Shown: positions 14,801 to 25,249 of the stretch, piece by piece | Layout of the letters: each line of letters opens with the position of its first letter | Position numbering within the stretch: the first letter of the stretch is position 1 | Assembly (NCBI GenBank): GCA_905250885.1 | Contig: CAJNOQ010000021.1 | Coordinates: forward strand, 44,822-108,821 | Reading direction: 5' to 3' | Source: Didymodactylos carnosus | Lineage: Eukaryota > Rotifera > Eurotatoria > Philodinida > Philodinidae | DNA: 64,000 bases | Made by a program: the position numbers and the translations under genes | Notes under the pieces: model-generated | Seen by the model: only the letters and a program-made list of their open reading frames with translations | Told to the model about the DNA's origin: nothing | Databases searched by the model: none

Positions 14801-17657
14801 TTGAAAAACGAGATGCTCTCAAAGCCCAGTGGACTCAAGTGAGAACCACACAATCCAGTCAATTTAGTTGCGTCATTAATGATCTAGTCGAAGGTGGCGG
14901 TTACTTTTTCCGTGTTCGAGCACAAAATGATGATGGCTTATCTGAAGGACTCGAATTAGATATGCCTGTGATATGTAAAAATCCATTCGACGTTCCATCA
15001 CCGCCTCGTAATTTACAGGTGGTAGAAATTAATTTACAAACCGTTAAATTACAATGGGATGCACCTGAAAATGATGGTGGTCAACCCGTGAGAGCTTATA
15101 TCATTGAAAGACGTGATGCTCAACGAACAGGATGGATAAAAGAGACAAGATGTAAAACAACAACGACCGAAATTGAAAATTTACCGACAGGGCAACACCA
15201 TATGATACGAGTGACAGCTGAGAATCAAGAAGGTCAAAGTGCACCGTGCGAAATTGGACCAATACAAATTGATAGTAAAGATTGTGAGTTATTTTTCTTT
15301 GCTTTTCAATCACTATAGTTTGATATTTTATTTATGCTTTTTTAGTGGCATTACCAAAACCGCGTGACGTCGAAATTACAAAAGTAAAAGGTCAATCGTT
15401 AACATTATCGTGGCAATCTCCTGTGATCACCGATAAAACGGATCAGTTGAAAGGTTTTCAAATTGAATGCTGGAATTCAGATGAAAAGTCGTGGTATGAA
15501 TTGGATAAAGTTGATGCGTATGAGACATCGTATACAAAAACAGATTTTAAATCTGATTTATCATATCAATTTCGTGTACGATCACTCACGAAAAAAGGAC
15601 GAAGTTCACCATCAAGGGAAACACAAGTACTATCATTAAAGAGAGCTGCAGGTAGGCAAATTTGCATTATTATAGTTGTTAGAGTAAAACTCAAACTTTC
15701 TTTTACTTCAGCTCCGCCAGATACACCTGACTCATTAGCAATCTCAGATATCGCCGATGATTCCTTTACACTCTCTTGGCGTGAATCGACAGGTCGTGTC
15801 AAACGTTACATTATTGAAAAACGTGAATCTAGCAAAAAGGTTTGGGTACCGGTTGGTGAAAGTTATGAATCAACAATTCGTGTTCAACATTTACTTCGTG
15901 GTAGTAATTATGAAATTCGTGTCTTCAGTGAAAATGATCAACATGAACGATGTGTCGAACCGGCAGTATTGAGTCTGTATCCATTCAAAGGTCGTCAAGT
16001 ACCACCAGCTCTATGTGAACAATTCAAAGTAAAACAACATGGTCAAACGAGTTTTCTAGTCACATGGTTACCACCAATCGATACTGGAAATGCACCCATT
16101 AAGATGTATATCATTGAAAAACAACAAGTAGGAAGATTGACATGGCAAAGAGTGAACGAAACACAACAGTGTACATGCACTGTAAATGAACTACAAGCAG
16201 AGACACAATACAAAGTGAGAGTAGCTGCGGTAAATGAATTTGGACAAGGAGAATTTATTGAATCAGAACCAGTAACAGTCATTGAAAATGTTGGTAAGTA
16301 CACATTTGTAATTCTCTATTAAATTCTTAAACACAGTCGAATGTTTTTGTATCGAATAAATAAACTATAAAATAAACTAGTAAAAGTTTATTAAGTAAAA
16401 GCTTACATAGAGACATGATTAATCATTTTTTTGCTAAAGAATTTTTTTTTAATTTTTATTGATATTTTAGTTCCACCATCAAAACCGATGAATTTAAGTG
16501 TCACAGACATTTCCTATAGTTCAATTACCGTCAGTTGGTTGAGTCCTCGAGAAATTGGATCCAAACCAATCAAACACTACGTTCTTTATCAACGTAGTGG
16601 AAAACAACATAATGAATGGAAACAAGTCCATCGTCTTAACCGTACTCAATATTCATATTCCTTCGATAATCTCGACTCGGGCGTAAACTATTGGTTTCGT
16701 GTAACAGCCGAATCGGATGCCGGAGAATCAGAACCGTGTGATTCACAACTATTAAATACTAAGAAAAAACAAAAACCACCACCTTCACCATCACATGTTT
16801 TTGTACGAACAATTGATGACGGACAAATATCACTTCAATGGAGTGAAATAGATAATGCCGAAGAATCGGATATTATTGGCTATGTAGTAGAAATGTTAGA
16901 TATTGCAGGTGGTGATTGGCACGAAGTAGATAGAACAAATGATACAACAAGAACATGTTTAATACAAGGATTAAAAGTAGGCGGTGAATATTCATTTAGA
17001 GTATCGGCATTCAACAGAGTGGGACAAGGAAAAACAATGGAAATCGATACACCAGTTTATGCTAAATCACCATTCAGTAAGTAAACATTATTAGTTGATT
17101 TAATGTAAAAATTAAATATTTTTCAAATGTTTAGGTAAACCAGCCGTACCTGGTGGTCCATTGCAAATTGCAAATCTTACACGTTCCACAGCCGATCTTC
17201 AATGGGCACCACCATCTACTAATACCAATGTTCCTATTCGTAGTTATTTTATTGAAAAATTAAGAGATCGTATTTGGGTGAAAGTCGCAAGATTACCATC
17301 GACTACCACTTCTTTGAAAGTGTTTAATTTAATTGAAAATCGTGAATGTACATTTCGTGTATCAGCTGAAAATCAATATGGTGTATCAGAACCATTAGAA
17401 AGTATAAAAATAAAACCATCAAGAACACTTGGTATATAAAAATTTATTTTTTCTTTTATTTCTTATCAATAATTTTCTATTTATTTATTTTTTTAGAAAC
17501 GTCACCACAAGTGACATGTGAATCAGCACCTGTATTTGAAAAATTAGTTGATCGTAGTGAATTTAATTTTACATTATATCAAGATAGTCCTCCATCAACA
17601 ACATGGGACATGCTGAAATTTGATGATATTGATGAATATTTAAAAACATCTTGGTGA
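1..17657 (+). CDS. Titin/twitchin/obscurin-like giant Ig-FN3 protein, 3' part of gene (5' end outside window)
   Basis: The start lies left of the window; the frame is open from base 3 and ends with TGA at 17655-17657. I read 33 exons: 1-264, 327-432, 493-674, 732-1137, 1645-2387, 2450-2674, 2752-2799, 4106-4936, 5281-5556, 5630-5902, 5971-6249, 6311-6595, 6664-7233, 7295-7858, 7918-8205, 8272-8829, 9197-9502, 9564-10015, 10080-10518, 10570-10832, 10897-11413, 11500-11595, 11654-12381, 12446-13226, 13281-13589, 13651-14111, 14165-14621, 14684-15283, 15346-15651, 15712-16293, 16471-17076, 17135-17431, 17497-17657. Phases agree throughout and give 4418 residues. The product is a chain of I-set Ig domains (WYKDG and DxGxY cores), then FN3 domains (DGGSPI, EFRVxAxN cores). 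Families built this way are sarcomeric scaffolds and elastic proteins of invertebrate muscle. No kinase, PEVK, SH3 or RhoGEF domain is visible here. Family membership is sure; the exact orthologue is not. Confidence 0.93.
3164..3734. mobile_element. piggyBac-like MITE with TTAA target duplication, in an intron of the Ig-FN3 gene
   Basis: The element is 571 bp and lies between TTAA at 3160-3163 and TTAA at 3735-3738. The left end reads CCCTTTCGGGACCGGT and the right end, reverse complemented, CTCTTTCGAGACCGGT, so the terminal inverted repeats match at 14 of 16 positions. Just inside the left end is a palindrome (GACGCTTTAAAGCGTC, 3179-3194), a subterminal feature often seen in piggyBac elements. 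There is no long ORF, so it is non-autonomous. TTAA duplication and CCYT ends are diagnostic of the piggyBac superfamily. It sits in the 1306-bp intron 2800-4105, on neither splice site. Confidence 0.85.
9197..12628 (+). other. Mixed FN3/Ig super-repeat region
   Basis: Domain order read from the exons is FN3-FN3-FN3-Ig-Ig-FN3-FN3-FN3-Ig-Ig. This is a repeated three-FN3/two-Ig pattern, like the super-repeats in the A-band part of titin and in twitchin/projectin. FN3 units show PGAPRD, a W in the B strand, DGGSPI and EFRVxAxN; Ig units show the W and DxGxY core. The second Ig of the last pair is split by the intron at 12382-12445 and has a poor C-strand (no clear Trp), so it may be a degenerate Ig fold. 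Confidence 0.82.
12629..17431 (+). other. C-terminal FN3 array (about 14 domains)
   Basis: From FN3 number 7 onward only FN3 domains are seen, about 100 residues each. The DGGSPI signature is kept in most and decays in the last ones (for example IGSKPI near 16560 and NTNVPI near 17225). Single-domain exons 13281-13589, 15346-15651 and 17135-17431 are bounded by phase-1 introns on both sides. Long FN3-only runs at the C-terminal side without Ig partners are less usual for twitchin or projectin, which end in a kinase and Ig domains. Confidence 0.85.
17497..17657 (+). other. Unique acidic C-terminal tail of the Ig-FN3 protein
   Basis: The last exon codes for about 53 residues after the final FN3 domain. 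It belongs to no domain I know, contains an acidic stretch with FDDIDEYL close to the end, and finishes with a Trp before TGA. A possible poly(A) signal AATAAA overlaps bases 17661-17666 directly after the stop; a better placed one lies at 18141-18146. Confidence 0.75.
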
Positions 17658-19126
17658 TAAAATAAAATGTATATATGTTTGACGTGATGTCTCAATTAAA
17701 CAAATTATAGAAAATTAATCGTTTTTTTATCCTTTGGCCGATTATTACTTTAAAAGAAAAGAAAAAAAAATGAGAGATATTAGAAAAATTATTAGAAATT
17801 TTTTTTTTCTCATTTTTTTACAATACACTATTCCATAATCGGTCTGATCAATGTTATATGTTATGTTTTTCAATATTTTGTCCTTGCTCTAATTCAAGGA
17901 TATGTTTGTGTGTGAACATTTTCTTTTCTTTCCCTTCATTAACAACTTTTCACTAACGGATGTTTAGTTTGATCTATTTATGATATTTTGTTTTTAAAAA
18001 ATAGCTTGCTCTAATCAATCTCCTCCTTATTTAACAAACAACAGACAAAAGATCATGAACAAAAACAAATATCAGAATATTTTGACTTTCATCCATGTCT
18101 TTTTTTTTCATGTTTTCCTATGTTTTTTTTTCTCTATTGAAATAAAACTTTGAACAATACTAAAGTTCTATTAATATAGCGAACAATGATACAGATTCGA
18201 GAGTTCCACTGCATGTAAATCAACACTTGACACTCATAAATACATCTTTACCATTCGACACATTTTTTTAGGGAAAAATATACAAAACAACACTTTACTA
18301 CACTACACTACACTTTTTCCACTATAGTACTGGCCTTGTAGTGGCACTGTAGTGACTTTGCAGTGATCAGAGGTAATGAATGGAAGCAAGCGATAGATAT
18401 CCTTCTAGCTCACTGCGTTTCGAAGGTCATGTTTCTACTTTACAGATTATTGTACTGATATGAAACATAAGTTGCTCACCATCTAAAATATAAAAACTCT
18501 TTCCTAGACATGTGCAGAAATATCAGAGAGTTAAGTCGTAACAGTTTTATCGTATGATGTAAAAAAAGAAGGAGAACAACGTATTGCCGGTTAGCATGAA
18601 ATTTCTGACGACTATCCGTCATGTGAAAAATATGCAAAACGATGAAATGACAGCACAAAAAGGCGAAAATAAAGTTGAAATTACATATCAGCATACCTCG
18701 ATCGCGCGGATGGCAGCTACTTTTTCAGTTTTTCTTAAATTCAACGGTGGTCATTTCACTGCAAATTTCGACTTCACTAAAGTAACTAGAATATCAGTCA
18801 TTTTTTGGCTTGTTCAGCCAGAAAAATGGATGAAAATCCTTTGTTTCATACTATAGTGTTGAAAATTGTTATTGTAGCTGGTCTTCAATAGCTCGCCAGG
18901 GCAGCGACATACACGCACACGCTTGTGTATTACTAATACGACGTTTCCCTCTTAGTCTCACTGAAAGACACACTAGGATTTCTCAAGTCACTTCTGCGTC
19001 ACTTGAAAAGGCTCAGTCATCTGCCTGTTGTACAGTGATTTCAAGATGACCCGTAATAATTCTGGTTTTGAATTGTTGTTGTCTTCTTTTTTCTTAGTCT
19101 GATTTTGTCTAAGAATATATTGGAGA
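17658..19126. other. 3' UTR and intergenic region after the Ig-FN3 gene
   Basis: The first few hundred bases are T-rich and probably 3' UTR. From about 18290 there is a short run of ACTAC units and then TAGTG-rich sequence. No credible coding exon was seen on either strand. Confidence 0.5.
18141..18146 (+). terminator. Candidate poly(A) signal of the Ig-FN3 gene
   Basis: AATAAA about 480 bp after the stop codon, in a T-rich context. A second AATAAA begins at 17661, directly behind the stop; which one is used cannot be decided from sequence. Confidence 0.4.
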
Positions 19127-19177
19127 TTGTCTTCTGAAAGCTTTTATTTAGTTTCTATTCAACATTTATTTGAAAAC

Positions 19178-19345
19178 ATGTCATGTAGCACAAACAATGA
19201 TGATAATGGTGACAAAGATTTATCCAATATGAATGATCAAGAATTTTTACGATTAATTGAAAAATCATTTTGTCTAAGTGTTAGAAAAATATTAGAACAG
19301 AAAAAAATGAAACGAGAAGGCATTAGCATTGATATAGGCGACTAG
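19178..19345 (+). CDS. Small ORF or last exon of an unrecognised gene
   Basis: From ATG at 19178 to TAG at 19343-19345 this codes for 55 residues. The frame is open further upstream to a possible acceptor (TTTATTTAG ending near 19151), so it may be the final exon of a gene whose other exons I could not find. The protein is acidic at the start (an NNDDNGDKD-type run) and then a likely amphipathic helix rich in Glu, Lys and Leu ending KREGISIDIGD. Third codon positions are A/T-rich as in the clear genes, and AATAAA signals follow near 19770. I do not recognise the family. It runs towards the LRR gene, whose stop is about 830 bp away. Confidence 0.35.
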   Translation: MSCSTNNDDNGDKDLSNMNDQEFLRLIEKSFCLSVRKILEQKKMKREGISIDIGD

Positions 19346-20175
19346 AAATACTTTATTAGCGCTCTTAGTCACTTCTAAGAATTTCCACTATATGTTATGA
19401 ATGTGTAGTAGATATGTGGTAAGGTGTAGCGTACTGTAGTGTTGTTTTTTCCCCTTTGGCTTAATATCATTGATAACTGAAAAATTGATCAAAACAGCTA
19501 ACTAATGTTAACGATTTTTTAAACAACAATAATAGCTAAGATCGAGGAATTTGAGTGAAAAATCACAATCAACAAATTGAATCATGTTTTTGATCATATA
19601 GTTTGCTCGTTAAAGGTAGACAAGAACAAAATATATTGTTTTGGGGTATTGATATATTATTTTTTCTTTAAAAATACAACGGATGATGTTATACATTTTA
19701 TATCATTTAAGAGTCATTAGACGTAAAAGTGTTTGAGGTACTAACATAAGATGACTCGATGCAATATTTACAAATAAAAGCTCACAAATAAAAATTAAAA
19801 AAATCGTGTATCACATATTTTAATGAAAAAGAACAGACGTTTCGATAATATTCTACTCTTTTTGAGGTATATTGATATCAACCGGTTGCTGTTTGATTGT
19901 AATATATCAAAAAAAAGCTTCACTTATAGAGTAACTTTGAAAGAGTTTAACAGTTGTTGCAAGTTTTCGAGTCGTGCACCGTTCATCTTTCAATGACCAA
20001 AGTTCATCAAAATTAATAGAAATACAAAAATGTCAGTCATTCAATACATATGCACAGAAAATATTATGTCGTTTTCGTTGTTATTGTGTCCTCGACTATC
20101 ATATTATCATTATCTTCCGGTTTAATCTTGTAGTTCTTTTCGCTGAATGTCAAGGCGTCGAATAAACGATGTTTC

Positions 20176-23100
20176 CTAGAAATAAATAAATCTAGTCATT
20201 AGTTCAATCACAGATATGAGTGCATCATAATCTACATACGATTTTTGCCTAGTAGTTGACTTTTCTACAGCCATTACTCCCATATTTTCATTACTATTAT
20301 TATTATTATCATCATCATCATCATTTTCATCCAATATTTCGTCATTCGATGTTGACTTCAATTCATTAAGATCATTGAATAAAACATTAAATCTTAAAGA
20401 AAAAGAAATATTATCAACAATTCAGTAAAAGATACATGATAGAAGGCAAAGTATAAAAACAATTTCTAAAGATATTAATATCTGTCTTAATTGTTGACTT
20501 TGTTATTAATGAGAAAAAATAATCAGAACAGAATATTATCATCCTTCTTACTGAGTTTGTATGTCTGTAATGCAGTTCTCTAATGTACTATCCATATCTT
20601 TCAGTTCTTTTTCAACGTTGGTTAACGAATCAGCACCTAAAACCGGACAGAAATAATACTAAAGAAAAGAATCATAATACAGAGATCATTAACTGACCTG
20701 ATTCGGCTAATGTTGGTTTGTTCTCATCATGAAGTAATTTCTAGAGAAAAATAGTTTAAACATCAATTGATGAAAAAACGTATGAGTATACATACACATA
20801 CATCATCTATTATCTCCAATGTAGGACATAATTCGCAAAGTTTCTTAACACAGTCAATAGGCTCACCATTATTGTCTCTAATTTCCGTTACTTTATTCCC
20901 GTTAATACTGATATCGAACAACGACGACATATGACTAATAACACTCTATAAAAGAAAACAGAAAAATATCATTGTCTACTGTTCACTGGCACAAATAATC
21001 ATCACTATTTAAGGCTACAAAAAATTCCCAATAACTCACAAAGTATTTTAGTAAAGCTGTATCTAATATTTAGGTCTCTGACTCTTCAAAACAGTTTGTT
21101 GTGAAATAAATACATTATACATATAAATACATGAAATTTTTTTCGCGAAAAACACATTTTAAGGGTTTCTTTTAGCAAGTTTTCGACGTCATAAACTACA
21201 GTTTATTACAAAGTGGTAATTCTAGTAGAAAAGTTTTCACAGTACAAAACCATGTACGACATCAAATATGTATGTACATGTGTATCGGATTCAGCATGAT
21301 TGAAAATTTATAAATGTATATGTAGAAATGATGTTCAAATCGCACTTCTCAAGAAATTGAACTTTTGTTTTTATCTTAAATACTTTTCCGAAAAAAAGTA
21401 TTTTATCTTTTTCTTAAAATCCCGTTTTGCACTGAGTGCTGTTGCTATTTAAACGCCTCCACATTAGGGGTGGACCGTTACCAGTTACTGTTACTGGAAC
21501 AGTAACGACTCAAGCGTTACCGTTATCGATAACGAGTAACGGCCGTTACTTGTAACGATGACGGTTTGACCGTAAAAATTTTGACGCAGCACCAGGACAT
21601 GTTACCCGTCACTAGTAAAAGTAACGATTCAAGTGTTACCGTTACTAGAGTAACGGAGGTAACGGTAACGAGTAACGGTCCACCCCCTACTCCACATAAC
21701 AGAAGGCCACCACCATCTCCTGTTTTGGTCAAAAATCGTAAAAAATGTCGTCCGTGATTGTTTGAGTTTTCGAGATCAGGGAACGAAAATCGTAAAAATC
21801 AAATTTTCTAATGTCGTTGCGCCATGTTTTCTCTTTAATCTGTAACTAACTCGAGCAGTTTGAGATCAGGTATGGATCGAATCCGAGTGCTCGGACTCGA
21901 TACTCGACTACTGGGGATCTATACTACTTGCGAGGGTTGACATTTTGAAATCAGTGGGGGGAAAGACCGGTTGATTTGATGTTTTCAGTGTTAAAAATGA
22001 CCTCTAATGTTATTTTCAACGCCGCCAAGTTATTCACACCGCAGTTACCTCTGTTGAAAGAATCGTGTCTGAAAAAATCTAGGAAATAGATCCGAAAAGA
22101 GTCTTTCATGAGAGTGTACAAATAAAACAGAAATCGTGAGTTTCTGAAATAAAAACAGCGAATCTTTTGATGGTTTTCTGCAGATACCTACAAAAGTTTA
22201 TACTCGAACGCACATGTCAATAACTTTTAAAGGGAAAGTTTCATTCAAAGTAGTATTAAAAAGTTAAAAACTGAAACTACTCTCTAGTAACGTACTGACA
22301 CATTATTCCTGCAGCAAGAAAAACTCGGCGGGGAGATAAAGATCATTATTTCTTTCCTTTTTATTGATTTAAGAATAAAGCAACAGATCTATCGAATATC
22401 TCGCGTATAACTCGGACTCGATGCATGTCTAAATGAGATGAGAGAGACTCCAATGCATCGAATGGGGTTTAGCAAAATTTAATTTCTTGAGAATATCATG
22501 TTAACCGAACACCATCAATGATATAAGTGAAATCAATATCGCTATCCAATAAGGACATCTTTATCCACCTACAATATCATTCCATTGTTCAATAAGATTT
22601 TGTGTCAAATTTAAACGCTGTAAATTTGTTAATTTTTCAAATGTCATTGGTATCGATTGTATTAAATTTTGATTTAATTCTAATTCATTCAATTGTATTA
22701 ACGTTGATAGTATACTAATATCTTTTATTTTATTTCGAGATAAATGTAATATTCTTAAAGATGATGACAAAGTTTTCAATGATTGTATATCTTCAAGACA
22801 ATTTCCACTTAAATCTAAATCAAGTAAATTTCGACAACGAAACGACACGGGTATATGAGACAATTGACAATCAGATGCACGTAATTCACATATGGAAGAT
22901 ATTGTATTTATAAACTAGAAATAATCGATAATAAAACTATTATAATAAAAATAGTATAAAATAAATAAATAAAATATATATTACGTCAATATTTTCAATA
23001 GGACATTCGCCTATATCTAATATTTTGAGTTGATTTAATTTTTGTACTTCATCTGAACGAATTTGATTTATCTGATTAATATCAATACGTAAAGTATGAA

Positions 23101-24480
23101 GTGATTTTAAATTTTGTAAACTTGTACCTAAAATATCAATGAACAAAAACATTAATTCAAAGAAGACATGTATTTATGAACTAACCAATGGTTTTTATAC
23201 TATTGTATTGTAATTGTAAAATTTGCAATGATATCAAACTAAAATAACAAAAAAATATCATCGAGATTTTAAAAGCGAAAAACAACAGAGTTTATGGACT
23301 ATTTTTCTTTCAAATCATATTGTTGATCTAAGAAGACATCCAATTTGATATGAATACTTTGAACTTTTGTGTTTGCTTCCCTAGAGATCAAATCTTATAT
23401 AGAATTTCTATAGGAATCTTATAGAATCAGATAAGAATCTTATAGAAATCTTATAAGAACCTTATGCTACAGTCGATAGAAATGCATACTGTGCTTATAA
23501 GATTCTTGTGTAAGAAACTTAAAAAATTCCTATAGAAATTTATACAATTCTTATAGTCAAAAATAAAATAAAAATAAAACTTTTTTTTTGTTGTCTGGAG
23601 GACGAGGGCAAAGTTTTGAATTTTGAAATTTCTGAACATTTTTTGTAAGGCACTATAAGATTATAAGAATCTTATAAGAAAATTATAAAACTAAAATCTT
23701 ATGGAACTCTTATTCAATTCTTATAAGATTCTTTTTCTTTCTATAAGATTCTTATTTGATTTCCGTACTTTCGATCGCCTAGGGTTTATCAAAAAATGAA
23801 TGACAAGAACAAAAAAGAAACATTGAAGAAATCATCTTACCCTTCTAAGTTTTTTATCGTTGTCAGTTTATTTCCATATAATTTTAACTCTTTCAAACTC
23901 TAACATTAAAGCATATGAAATACAAGAGTCCATCTGCAATTAATCATAACATACCACTAATGAACTGACATTTTCTATTATGCTAATATCATTGCATGAC
24001 AAATCGAGTATTTGAAGCTTATTAAACTAAAAAAAACAAACAATAATTGAACAATCAATTTCTGTAAGCGGTTATTAACGTTTTTCAAGTACTTGTACGA
24101 GTACTGGTATATTTACTAATCCTCGATCATGTAATGAAACTTCTAAAATAAGTGACGGATGTAAACCATTTGTATTATCAAGCTACTAATAATAAAAATT
24201 ATCAGAGTTAGAAAATATTGTATTTTAAAGTTATATTAAAACTTCCTACAATTTTACTGACGATTTCATCATCATTTATTTGTTTTCCACTTGTTGATAA
24301 TAATGGTTTTAAGAGAAGTTTACGTTTTGTAGGTGAATCAGCTGGTACTATTGATTTTTTCTGAGTCGATGTTACACCACATGTATTTGATCGACTAAGA
24401 CCTGTTAATTTTTGCTTGTTTGCCAGTGTGGTTGTTGTTGTTGTGGGCACGCCAGAAAAACAACGTTTGTCAGTTAACAT
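20176..24480 (-). CDS. Leucine-rich repeat protein with charged C-terminal region
   Basis: Eleven coding exons on the minus strand: 24480-24250, 24182-24093, 24026-23955, 23899-23841, 23238-23186, 23127-22985, 22914-22573, 20945-20802, 20740-20698, 20636-20552, 20392-20176. Phases agree and give 492 residues. Residues 1-77 are Ser/Thr/Lys-rich and probably disordered. Then come about ten LRRs of the LxxLxLxxNxIxxI type (LQILDLSCNDI, LKELKLYGNKL, LRILHLSRNKI, LQRLNLTQNLI), closed by a cap-like exon with INGNKVTEI and LCPTLEIID. The end has a likely short coiled coil (VEKELKDMDSTLEN) and an Asp/Asn run. Such cytosolic LRR proteins often act in cilia, centrosomes or as phosphatase regulators, but the exact family is not clear to me. 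The ATG follows a good acceptor (TTTCTAG), so an upstream non-coding exon is likely. If exon 7 is not spliced, translation stops at 22561. Confidence 0.83.
21465..21689. mobile_element. hAT-like MITE with 8-bp target duplication, in the 1.6-kb intron of the LRR gene
   Basis: The element is 225 bp, flanked by direct copies of CTCCACAT at 21457-21464 and 21690-21697. The left end begins TAGGGGTGGACCGTTAC and the reverse complement of the right end TAGGGGGTGGACCGTTAC, identical apart from one extra G. The inside is made of GTTAC and GTAAC motifs in both orientations (for example 21477-21515 and 21640-21680). An 8-bp duplication with YAGGGGTG-type ends is the mark of hAT elements. No transposase is encoded. 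It lies in intron 20946-22572. Confidence 0.88.
23385..23775. repeat. Repeat rich in TCTTATAAGA-type palindromes, in an LRR-gene intron
   Basis: Within the intron between 23841 and 23238 the motif (A)TCTTATAAGA and close variants occur many times in both orientations (about 23390-23560 and 23650-23760). The edges show loose inverted similarity: CCCTAGAGATCAAA at about 23380-23396 against the reverse complement of TTTGAT...GATCGCCTAGGG at about 23756-23784. The same motif fills the inverted repeat at 24871-25209, so both probably belong to one non-autonomous element family. Confidence 0.55.
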
Positions 24481-24870
24481 ATCTAGAAACAAGCAAAAGT
24501 GAATTTTAAATATCACTGGGAACAGTTTAGAAAAACTTTTTTCCTATTCATCTTTCAGTTAAATATTAGTGAAAATATGTAACATAAGAAGAACACTCTA
24601 TTCATCCATTTGTCGACATAGTAAAAACAAGACCACAAATAGTGGAAGGGTGCGCACTCCCCATATAATTGAAAATTTTGTTGTTTTTTCCTAGCGCAAG
24701 ATTATTAAAATACTAGCATTCACACAGTGTCTCTATGGATTCTACTTCGTGAACTAACTATCCTTAATCATATTGCACTATCTTGGAGAGACATTCAGTT
24801 TTACACGCTCTAATATTTAATCTGTATTTAAAACACTCTAAATAAAATTTTTTTGATAAAACTGATCAAA

Positions 24871-25209
24871 TTCTTATCGGAATCTTATCATTTTTTTATA
24901 TAAGATTGTTTAAGATTTCCCATCGACAGTCGTAAGTGTCTTATAAGAATCTTATAAGATTTTTATAAGTGGCTCGTAAGAAATTCATAAGAAGTACCAA
25001 AAATTCTTATGTTATTCTTATTTACTAGAAGGCCTATGAGTTGGTTTTAGTGATTTCTGTTATAATTAAGTTACTTCTATGGGCTGGAAAACTTCATAAG
25101 AATTTTTGGTACTTATGAATTTCTTATAAGTTTCTTATAAGACACTTACGACTGTCGATGGAAAATCTTAAACAATCGTATTTAAGAGACTGATAAGATT
25201 CCGATAAGC
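24871..25209. repeat. Foldback repeat upstream of the LRR gene
   Basis: Left arm about 24871-25012, right arm about 25093-25209, loop about 80 nt. Both arms contain TTCTTATCGGAATCTTATCA-like, GATTGTTTAAGATTT, CATCGACAGTCGTAAGTGTC and GGTACTT/AAGTACC blocks in opposite orientation; the 20-nt block CATCGACAGTCGTAAGTGTC is identical. It lies 390 bp upstream of the LRR start codon, so it could overlap the promoter or a 5' UTR intron of that gene. Confidence 0.75.
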
Positions 25210-25249
25210 ATCTTGTGAGACACTGGTAAGAGACTTAGACATTTCTGGT

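Noticed and set aside
21523-21757. Overlapping open frames on both strands with Thr/Val-rich repeats
   Set aside because: Produced by the GTTAC/GTAAC repeats of the hAT-like MITE.
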